A stretch of 64,000 nt of DNA from Parelaphostrongylus tenuis (lineage: Eukaryota; Nematoda; Chromadorea; Rhabditida; Metastrongylidae), in the NCBI GenBank assembly GCA_019055375.1, contig JAHQIW010007148.1, positions 1-64,000 of the forward strand, read 5' to 3'. Under the pieces are notes generated by a model, which was given only the letters and a program-made list of their open reading frames with translations, ran no database searches and had not been told where the DNA came from. Of the stretch, positions 39,134 through 51,100 are shown in pieces (position 1 is the stretch's first letter; each line of letters begins with the position of its first letter). Both the position numbers and the translations under genes were made by a program.

Positions 39134-42100
39134 AGCGCATGTGACGCAGTGGTTCGAGGTGTTCTGCGTCGCACACGAAATCAATGGTTCGATCACGCGC
39201 TCATGACTCACCAAGCAATCCATCCCTCCGGGGTTGGTAAATAGATACAAAACATCAAATCTTTCGATACGAGTGTTTTCTTAGGACCACAGCTCAAATT
39301 TTAATATGCCTGATAATCATTTTTTGAGCCACGCATGTCAGTGGTCTGTCAAGGAGGGCTGACTTATAGAGCCCGATACACGTGTTTCGAATCTTGCGAT
39401 CTCGTCAGTCGGGCAGTTACCCTTTCTCGTCTTTTGCTAATCTCTGTAGTGCTCCAGTCCCCACACTATATATACCAGCCAAGAGCAATCGAGTGTACAA
39501 CACTCTATGTTCGGTGAGATTTTCACTGGACATAAAGTGTAAAACGTTCGTTGTCGCTAACTCTTAGTGTGGGGACTGGAGCACCCACAGAGATTAGCAA
39601 AAGACGAGAAAGGGTAACTGCCTGACTGACGAGATTGCAAGATTGAAACACGTGTATCGGGCTCTATAACTCAGCCCTCTTTGACAGACCACTGACATGC
39701 GTGGCTCAAAAAATGATTATTAGGTACAAAACAGGTCTCAGACTTGACTGAGAGGATAATCAGCACTGACTTGGTTCAGCGGGAGGCCCCCGCTAGTCAT
39801 TGTAGAGACCAGATATGCATTCAGATCGCCTCAGAACGAAGTTAGAAATTGAAAACGAATGCATGGCACATCACTCAGGCATCGATCAACGTCGAGAGCT
39901 TTATCCTTTTTATATACATATGCATATTCATACACAAATACCCATGCATGTGCACATGTGTACATACTCATATGCATATATATATGATATATGTATATAT
40001 GTATATGTACATTATACGTATATATTATCTATATATATGTGTATATATATATATATGTACACATCTACGCACATGCATAAATACGTTTTCTTTTAGTGTT
40101 TAGTAAATAAGCATGCATATATGTACGTATATGTATATATGTGCATATGTGTGTACATATGTATATGTACACATATAACTGAATGGAACTTTGTACATTC
40201 TCTTATAGTTATGCCTTTGTCTTCTTCGTATCGTGAACTGATAGTGTTCCAGGAGGGTGTGATGCCTGGTCATCGTATTCTTACTTATCAATCACGGATG
40301 AGGACGGTCCCTCTTTCGGTGCACCATTTCGAGTAGAAGTCCGTGGAGAAGGATCAAAAGCTTTTACCGTTGACGAACAGTACAACCTTGTCACAGTGAC
40401 ACGATTTGACCACTCGAAAAGGGATCGCTTTCTCCTCACGGTAAACTATTCATTGTATTGATTTCTAGGCATAATTTGGGACCATATTAAAAAGTTTCAC
40501 TAACCATCTATTTTTTCAACTCTGTAGATATCTTTGCAGCATAAGGAATGCCGTTTTGAACGTTTATTGGTTTTTCCGACGATGATCTATAAAATATTCA
40601 GATTTTTAGAGTTATACCATTGCATTCACTTATCATAACAAGAACTCGATGTACTTTTCAGTTAATCGCTTATGACCGTGGTAATCGCTCGACTGATTGT
40701 CCGATAACAGTATTTGTACGTGAGGAAAGTCGACACCCACCACAGATATCACCGCTTCGAATTAACCTCAATACACTTATGGGAGAATTCAGAGGTGGTA
40801 TTATAGGGACCGTTGTCGCTGAAGACGAGGTATGTTATTCTGGCTTTGTTATGGGACTTTTAATGCAACATAATTGGTGGCTTTATAAAAGCTTACATTT
40901 CTTTTATTACCTGATAATCCATGTTCGTCTACACGTTGTAGAGCTGGCGTTTCGTTCATTCCTAGTTCTTTCTCATAGTATTTCAATATTTGATATGCAT
41001 TTCTGTCCCTTAACACCTCTATTGAAGCTTCATTGCTCTAAATTTAAATGTTCTTAATCTAGGATGCTGGCGATATGTTGCGATTTTCTTTGGTGGATGG
41101 AAGCATTCTTGGTCCTCTGCCCACTGAATCCCATCCACGTCCTCATGTCACCAAGCCACATCTCTTTCGAGTTAACACCAAAACCGGCGAAGTACGATGT
41201 TTGAGTTAAGTGCATTATTAATGATTGAGTTGAAGAGTCTATAAATATTAGATCTGGAGTGATCATGGAATTCCTGGTGGTCTGCATGCGTTCAACGTAT
41301 CTGTCACTGATGGGAAGTTCTCCACTGTCAGTTATGTGGAGGTGGAGGTAATGATTTTGCATAGATTCCAGTTGAAAGTATGAAATTTGAGATGTCTTTG
41401 TGGTCTGATCAGCACCAACATATTTTGGTTCTGTGGATAGTAGTCGGAGGCATTATTTAATACATTGCGGACTTCGTTGGTATCTCGTTCGGGACGTGAC
41501 GCGGCCGCCGACTGGCGGACAGCGACAGTGGTGCAGATAAAATATAACTTTATCGTCACTAAAGAGGAATTTATTGTTAGTAGATGGTTGGACATGATAG
41601 AACATATCTCAGTAAGGCTATGGTTAGTCGAAACTGTGTGGATACTTTCTCTAACACCGCATCTGTGAGAGGGATTGAAATTCATAAGTCCCTAGAATTG
41701 ATTAGTGCGTTCTTTTACGACCCCTTCTCCAGGCGCATAGTTAGCGTACCTATGCATTTTCCAGGATTATACATTGTATATAGCATGTTCTGAAGCTACG
41801 ATTTCAGACCATTGTTGCCAAAAATGTGAAAAAAGAGTTGGAAATGCTTAACTACCTCACTGATGTGCTTTCGTATAGAAGAGTACAAAAATCTGAAACA
41901 ACAGGGCGCTTTTTTTTTAGACTTAAATCACGCTCACTATTTAGGGAACCCTTCAATGATATTCTGTCCTTTCATGGCGAAAAAAGACTCCAAAGTCAAA
42001 TTTTGAAAATATAAGAACGAGCGACCTTTCAATTAGTACAACATGCCACGAAGGCTTCTTCACAAAAGAAGCTTAGTATCAAAATCTGTACTTGTCAGAC

Positions 42101-45100
42101 TATCATGAGTGCAGAATCACAATTGAATAAAGAGAACACGTTTTATAACAGCTGAAAATATATTCTTTTTTGGAAGGATGTGATTTTCTCGTCGAAACAT
42201 AGGGAATTTTGGGACACATGGGCGTTCTTTTTAATAGAATCATTCTTAAGGAAGTTCCTTCATTGATAATTGATCAAACAATGGTGATAATGATAGCTAT
42301 GGACCCCATTTTCCAATTCAGTTCCTTTATTTCAATTGCGGCGCCCGTCAATGCCAAATGACTGGCATGCGGCGTGGTGATCGGCGCATGAGATCTCATG
42401 AATTTCGTCCGTAACGTGTGCAGATATTAGCTATATTTTAGGTTATGTCGCTTGAGCAGGATGCTGTTGATCACGCTGTTTCTCTACGTATAAAAGACAT
42501 GACAGCTTTGGAGTTCTTCTCAAAGCATGCCACCGCTTTCCGAGAAATCTTTGCACGACACCTAAATGTCGATGCCAGGAATATCCAACTGTTAAGTGTT
42601 CAGGAAACACAAGGTTTGTATGACTTGGTTTTTCCTTCATAGTTTTCTCTTAGATGCACCATCAATTTTAGTCCGATCTGCTCGTGCGCTGATACCGACG
42701 ACGAAATCTACCGATGTAGATATTTTGTTCACCGTATCACGAGGAGGGGGTCGTGGAATGCTGAAGCCAGATCATGTGTATACGAGACTCAAGCATGATT
42801 TCCAGAGTATTGCAGATCAGAGTGGAAAAATGGTGAGTGGATGCTTACCTTGTGCTGTGATGAACATTATCCAATGCTACAGTGTGAGTGGAAATCATGT
42901 TTTCCAGCTGAGTTCTTAATATTATTTTTCTAGTGATTCTTTTAATTCTCTTCAGAAGAGTATTTTTGAACTAGTCATCAATTTCAGAAGTATCAGCTCA
43001 CTACTGAAATGTGTACTCCTGGAGTATGTCAGAGAGGCGAGTGTCGTGAGCGAGTTTATCTTGACGATCAGCAACAGACAATGATTTCCATTGGCAGCGT
43101 TTCTTTTGTTGCTCCTCGTCACAATCGCCTAGCGGAATGTATTTGTCCTGAAGGGTAAGTTTATGGACAATAGACGCATTTGTTCGTCTTCGCTTCTCAT
43201 AGCATCCGTTTTCAATACGTTACTCTTAACACATTTTGTTTCAAGCTTTTGTTTAGTTATGGTGGATCAAGCTGTGAACTGGAAGTGAACGCCTGTGCTC
43301 GTTCTCCATGCCATCCATGGGAGATGTGTGTTCCATCAGATGGTGCCAGATTTGAGTGCATCTGTCCACCTGGCTCTTCGGGCAACCGTTGTTCCGAAGC
43401 ATCGTGTTCAAATGAGGGCCGATGTTTAGAAGGTTTTAATTGAAGAAAAGAGTAGATTTTGTAGAACAGAGAGTTAAGAGCTCCATAGTTACAGAAGCCG
43501 AGTTATCAGTGGGTGGTAATGGTTACTTTGAAATGTCAATAGCGCATGAAATGGAAACACGATTGGAATTAGAAGTGGAATTGAAGACAACAACATTCAA
43601 AGGTGTTATATTGCATGCCGACGGACCGAGTGATTACCACACCCTGGAGGTTTCTGGAAATTACGTTCTGGTCTTATTAAACTCAACTTATTGATTTATT
43701 ATTCTCCAAATAAATGGCTTACACTATTAACATAAAAGTTTATATCAGCTTGTTGACTGGCCGAGTAATGTATCGTTGGGACGCTGGTTCTGGAGAGGGG
43801 ACTGTGTCTACTATTAACTCAATTGCTGACGCCCAATGGCATCGTGTTTCGGTGAGCCGTCGTGGTCGAAGAACGAGGTTGCAACTCGACGGAAGTGACA
43901 CCAAAGAAGGGTGGAGTCCTACTGGTAAGCTAGTGACGGGGCACAGTTTTCAGTTTTCCTCCTCACCCTCTATAATCTCTATTAAGTTTACAAAATTATA
44001 ACGGATTTTCGTTCTTCATCATTGTGAATTCGACAGTCGTTTCAAGAGGCGAAATTAATTTGATAGAATCTCAATTTTCGTAGTTTTGAGAAACTAGAAA
44101 ATTTTTTTTTGACATTCAAGACAGTTGAGAAATTGGAAGGCTTACGTATAGAACAAGTTTTGCTTTATTCTCTGTTAATGTTCAAACGAAAGTTTGAGAC
44201 TTCCTCAATACAAGCCAAAAGCCGTTCATGCTGACGACGGATTGCTGGCTATTACCACGTTGCATTGAACCACATCCATCTGGATTTCCGAGATATACTA
44301 GTGATTCAACATTCTTATGGTTGTAAATTTGGCATATTCTATCGCTTCGCTGTTTCGAATGGCAGTCTCAAAGAAGGGAAAAGCAACACTTTTTAGGTTT
44401 AAGGAAGTTTGTCAAAATAAGAAAATATCTAATCAGCATGGCAGGATTTGTCAGTTTTTCTCTTCATTTCTTTATTCAAACTTGTAGCGCTTGTTGGGCA
44501 TGGTTTTCTTCCTTGGGGTGTAGTGATGTGGCCGAGTGGTTAATTGCAAACTATCAGGAAGTGCTTGTTCGACTTCCTCAACACTTTCTGGCAGTCCAAC
44601 AACGAACGCCTTAGCTCGGGTTCCTTCAAGATTGCAAGGAGATTTTCCCGAGCAGTATACTTTATCATTCATGAAGAAGATGAGATGCTCAAGCAGTGCT
44701 CGAAACAACATGCAAAATGTTTAAAGTTCTTTTTAGAGGTCCTATGCCAGGAAACGAATCGAAATATAAAGTGCTGGATGTGCACAATAGAATGTGAAGC
44801 GGGTCGTATATATAGAATCAAATAAATAGCATTTGTTTATTCTGAGACCTCTAATTGTCGATCAGGTTGACTTATCAATGACTCATAAGGTCACGAATGT
44901 ATTAAATACACGAGCCTATCAACTAGCATTTTGATTTCATATGATATATTTTGTACTATTTCAAGAGGACTCAAGTAGTGCAGCACAGCTGTGAACTATT
45001 CATGGAAGTTGATTCTTCTTTTGCTTCGAGTCAACTAGAGCTAGAACTTCCTTCTTACCGTACTCTATCATTTCAAAGATTGAAACTTTCATTTATGGAC

Positions 45101-48100
45101 GATTGAGTTATTTGACTACTGTCTTTGGATAACTTCCAGTATTTGTGGATGAAAATATGAAATTTGCGATCCATTTAAATGGGTTCTTTGTTACCGAGTG
45201 AGACCTTCATTCGGTGCTTATAAGTTACACGGCAACAAATGTTTAATCGACCCCAATCGCTAGACAAGAACTTTTCACAAGATTGCAAGTAAGCGTTCGA
45301 AAGCTCAGAGCTCTGGCTAGAACGACACATGACCGATTTTACAAACACCCTTTTATAACACTATCAAAACAAAATAATGTTTTACATTGGTTGAACGATT
45401 CAATTATTACTCCGCTAAACACAAAAAGTACATAAGCGTGTTAGGAAAATCTTTTGGTATCAGAGTTACACGTTTAATCTGGAGTTTCTTTCAGAGCGGC
45501 GAAACAATTCCTAATTGAATGACAAATATCGAGTTTTCAATAGCACGCCAAAGCACCTGTTAATCGCTGACCGTGTTGAAATCGTGTCATCTGCATTGGA
45601 TCCCGCACCCCACCCCTTAGATTTGCCAATAAGAACGTGATCGCATATGTGAATCAAACTTATTTTCCGTGGCGTACTGCAGGGAAGCGATCTTTCCAGA
45701 AAATAATCACAGCGTTGGATTCGTTAAATCTTGCACTGTCGAATTATAACTAATAGTCTAAGAATTAATTATGTCTTGTGAGAAAGGCGCATGTGTGAAA
45801 CACAAACATTTTCCTTTCGCCGAAACGTTATAATAAAGATTTTTTAAGAGACGGCCACGTACCGCGCTAGCCAGAGAATTAAGCTTTCGAATAATTACAA
45901 ACACACTTATGGGAGGTTCTCCAGCGAATGGAGTCGAATATTCCCTTGTCGCCGTTTAACATGAGTACTCTCTATTCTTTTATGCGAAAGACAATCATTT
46001 TTTCATGCCAAGTTCTCAATACGTTCTTTTTGTAGGAAGCGATGTCATCAATTTGTACTCAGCGAGTCATCGCTTGTTTTTTGGAGCACATGTTGATCGA
46101 AGAAACTTATCCTCAGTTTCGATTACGAATGCAATCGTGGCCTGTTTCCGTTCGATTTCCATTGATCGCAGGTGCTAACAATGTCTTGTTTCCCTTTGAG
46201 AACAGCTAGTATTTTTTTGGGTAACGAGCAAGGCCAGAAATTGAGCGTCTAGGGATGCATTCCAGTTTCTTCGACACGCTTGACCGCTCTGTCTTTTGTC
46301 TAGTTTTCGTTGACTATTTAGTACTAGCCATAGAGGTCCGAGGGAAAGATCGTGAACTGTTAATGCGGTACCCATATGTTCTGCTCATTTCAGAAGTGTT
46401 GCGAAAACCCGACAAGGACTGCGACTGTACTCGGCAGCCACCGGCTGTCGAGCAATGGCAGCTACCCCATGTTCAGAAGCTCCCTGTGTTAATGGAGGAA
46501 CGTGCCATGTTATTGACAGGACTTATAGGTAAGCCTGAAAGGTATCAATGAGCGAAACGCTAGTAGGTAGTGCTCTACTCATAGACACTTTTCTAGTGAT
46601 TGCTACACTTTGGCCGTTTTCCACTCAACCGTAGTTTTTGTTTGATCATCAATCTATCCGTTTACATGTGACCCACCTATTCAAAACAGTGTCAAAGTAG
46701 TGCAAAATACCTGCAGAAAATTCAAGATTCATTATCATCTCTAGTCCATGAAAAGTTGGCAACCCTACGATTGTAAATACCATCAAGCAGGCGTGCAAAA
46801 CACATATTTTACTTGCCGAAAGTTCACTTTTCTCCTTCAACTGATAATTTGTTACAAGAAAGCTTCGATTATTCGATTTCATCGTTAGCTCATTATCGGC
46901 TGATCATGCTGTATTGGATGCTGACTTACCATGTGTAGATGGAATCTTGAAATTTTGAATGTAGACGTACCTAACAAAATACTATAACTAATCAACTAAT
47001 TCTAATACGAAAGCGATTTTAGGTGTTCATGTCCAGCTCGCTACACTGGTGCAAATTGTGAAATTGACTCCGACCCGTGCGGTTCTCGTCCATGCCCACT
47101 TGGTATCCAGTGTATTCCATTCTACAATGAATATCTCTGTAAATGTCCTAACGGTTTCACTGGAAAACGATGCGAAATCAGAGGATACGGTAAGTGCTCC
47201 ACTGGTTGCACCAGTGAGCGCTTTTCTTTCGTAAAATAAAAAAAGATAACCTAAGAGTAACGGATTGTTTCTTTTCTCACGCTATAAATTACTACACTGT
47301 TTTGATAGTACCAATCGACTGAATAGTTCTATCCCGAAGCGATTTTCTTTTTATATTCTCACAATATAGAAGTTAATTTGTCCCATTTTAGATGTGGATG
47401 ATGCGTGTGCAACCGAGCCATGTGGCCTGCATGGGACATGCATTCCAATTCCTCGTCAATACACTTATAATCTCGGATATATTTGCAATTGCACTCATGG
47501 ATTCTCTGGAAAGACATGTGACGGTATGGCTTGAGTTTGGCTTTACTTTTACCTCATTATTTCTCAAAAGCTGTCAAGTTTATTCGTTTAATTTCACTAT
47601 GAACAGACAATAGGCAATGATTTCAGCGCGTTCGTTTTTTTTTTTGTTTAACTTTAACCACGTGAGGCTTCCTTTGTGGTGCTTCTTATATTGAGTTAAT
47701 AACTTTCTCACCATAGACTTTATCATGCCTTGTTCTAGAAAGCCTTATTCAGAGTGTACGTCATGAATGTTTTCCCACACAGTACATCTTTGGAAATGCA
47801 GATTCTCAACTGATGTTTCCACAACCTTTCACTGGCGTTTTTGAGAGGGAAAAATTCCGCTTACATTCTTAATTTACAGTTACACTCAGTGCGATCCATG
47901 ACCTGCCTTTCCATGATTATTTGAAAAAAAAATTCATGAGGCAGTTCGAAAAACCGTGATTTGATTAGCCTTGACATCAACTTAAAAATTTTGACATTCT
48001 ATGGAATGTTTTTTATTTTGTCTACAGCCAGAATTGTGGTTATATATGGTGTTGTTTCTTAAGTTTTTTTGTAACAGTAGAAACATTATCCCATTCCTTC

Positions 48101-51100
48101 CTAGTATAATCTCCTGCAACACATGATTACGTAGAGGTGATTTTCTGTGTATTTCAACAACCAATGAGCAAGATTTGCTGCTTGTTGCACTGGAAATTCA
48201 TACGGGAAATAATTCGAAGTTACTTGATCTCGTGTTTCCAAACAGCTTTCCCTAATTGAGCTTCTTTACATTCTTCGAATACTTCGATGGAGTTGCAAGA
48301 TATTTCTATTGTTCTCAGCGCGTTTGTGTTGTTGTTTATGCCTTTTCGAACGGAACACTGCATCAAAAGTGATGTTCAACTCGTCATTCGCCGTAATGAT
48401 TTGAGACTATAAATCTCACTCTGATTTATAATTAGTAATTTATTGTTTTCTGTTTGCAGTTTCCACGGCGGTCACGGCTACCGGATAGGCTTTTGAGACA
48501 TGAAAACCTATTGAAAAATACCATAGGAAATATGTTGCAAAACCGATTGCCACCGCCGACAATGTGACTGAAAGTGGACGTTTTTTTTCCAAACAAAGAC
48601 ACAAACTACCTAACATATATCTAGTGCAAGGTCACATACGTTCTTTGAGCACCTTCGATGCATGTGCATTGAATTTGATGCTTGAACGCACAACAAGGAA
48701 AAATCGGACATTATTCCACAGTATTGCTACCAATTGGGATATGTCTTGATTTGATAAATCAGATATCTTGAAAATTTTGTGTGACATGTTTTGAAAGACT
48801 TCCAATTTCTTCTCAATAACTAAATAAATAATTACTATTGTTCTTCTCAATAGATTGGCATCGCTGCTTTCAGATTTACTGCCACCATTCCTTTCGCGTA
48901 TCTCGGTAGTGGAACTTATCATCGCTGTAGCTATTGTTGTTTTGATATTAGCTGTGATGTTCGCTATTGTTGTAGTCTGCAGATGTTTGAGACTGAAGAG
49001 GTCTGATTTACCAAACATTTTTTTCCTACTGTGTATGTTAGGTTTTTTGAATACGATGAACTAAACTTTGACACGGTAGCCGCCACTTCTCCATTCTAAT
49101 TGAGAAATAATGAGTTTTTACTGCAAAGAATTTGAATGTCATTTGTTTGCAGTGAGGATGTGAAATACGGTGAACATGTACATTCAATACCACATGTGCG
49201 TAATCCTCATGTGATTCCTCCAGTGATAGCAGCTCCACCTCCTTTGCCACCACGAGCTTTCCGCAGTGGAAATCAGATGATTTCAAACCTAGAACAAGCT
49301 CAGCTGACAGGACTTCCTACAGTGCAGGTAATACAGTATTTATATCAATGGTTGGTACTTGGTCGTTGTCGTGGAAATCCATTATAAGAGGTTACAGTTG
49401 AATTATAGGACGTGAGTCTACTCTACTAGTACATGAAACGATTCTTAAGTGAATAGCCAACAAAAGGTGTCAAAGAAATTTAATCCTCAATTTCTAGAGC
49501 GTAATCAAGCCACGTAGGATTCTCAGTACTTCACTAAGATCGCTTGAAACTTCAAATCTGTGCGTCTTTTATGAACTCTATCAATTCAGGTGCGTCCGCT
49601 TCCCCAACGGGAGCAACATTCATCGAGTGGACGAGGTGACTCTCGTTCTCCCTCGCTTGTTGGTTCTGGGAAACAATGGAAACGCGCAACGGATTACGGT
49701 AGCGCGGCGGATGACCTCAACGACGTGAGTTTTTCCTGAGAAGAGATATATTTGATAGTTTTTCTCTTCTCTTTCTTATTGAGATAATTTGTGATCATTT
49801 GTCATTCTTTTCTGTGATGAGGATCTTTTTCAAATCATGTTCTAGGCAAGAGGCAAGAGCTTGATCCTTGAAAACTTTAGTACTTTTGCAAAAACAGGAA
49901 GAGTTTTTTCGATCTTTAGAATTTTTTGGGAACTTAAAGCTCTTAGTGCTTAGGTTGTTAAGGAAAATGATGACTCAATAAAGAAAGAATAGATTTTTCA
50001 CATGAGATCAAGCCCTTAGAAGATTGAAAGTGGTTAATGATCAATATAGAAAACTAAATTGTATAGCTTCATCATAAATTATGTACTAAACACCGTTTTC
50101 ATTAGTGGTAAACATAATTTGGAGTCTCTTCTACAATTCTTCGCGGACGCTGTTGTACTTTTTAACTTACCTAAATTCACAAAATTTGATGTTTCGTTTG
50201 TAACATTTTTCGCAACTCTGAAATCTTTTTATTTTTCTCAAATAATCCAATAATTTATATTCATCTCATGAATCGACATCACAGCTGACGCTTCACGCGT
50301 ATTCCAGTAGATCTCTTAGTTGGCTTGCTTATTCACATCCACCGTTTGGGAATGTCTTTAAACTTCCTATTATGGCTCAAGATGCTGCTGAAAAATTTTC
50401 CCATCTTCGTGTCCTGCACCTGCTGCTATAGAATATCCTTGAATACTGGTCCAGTCAATGTTGTCTGAAATCCTCATATATTTGTGTTAAGTGTCCCTGT
50501 GTGCGTGGATTAGAGAGAACCGTATAGCGTACGTACCTAAACATGTCTCGAACTAACCTGGCACAAATTCCCTCACCGCAAATGGATAATAAGCCTAATT
50601 GGGCGAGAGCGGTATCAACCTGCGCCATTGTAGTTTGAGCCGTTCGGTAATGAATGGGCCACTAGCACTGGGCTACGCGCAACCCTAGCTTTAATATCGA
50701 ACAAAAGCCAGATTCAGCGTATATCAGGACAAAAAGCTCTCGATGAGCTGTTCGTTACTTCCATCTTTTGGTAAGTGTAATCCAAGTGATGTTGGATAAT
50801 AACGGATTTTATGCCGTGGTCAACATATACGGTGTGGAAATGAGCCGCTTTGTGAGTGAGTGAGCTGTCTTGAATCTCAACATATCTTTGCTCTTGAAAA
50901 AATGCAATTCAAGAACGCGAGTGCTCTCTTTTAGTCTGGACGTGACTCGCATGACACTGCTGCACTCGAGGCGTTGCGTCGGTTCGGATTCCGGATTCCT
51001 GATGAAGGCGACTCCCCTGGTGGAAACAATAACCGTGCCCGAGCTTATGGACGATTGTTCAATTCTTACCAAGGACGCCCTTTCTTCGATTAATCAAGAA

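Noticed and set aside
44522..44570. GTGGCCGAGTGGTTAA, like the start of tRNA-Ser or tRNA-Leu
   Set aside because: No matching B box or 3' half follows. At most it is a fragment.
48632..49018. 128-codon open frame on the minus strand over the transmembrane exon
   Set aside because: It is the reverse shadow of the transmembrane-coding sequence on the plus strand.
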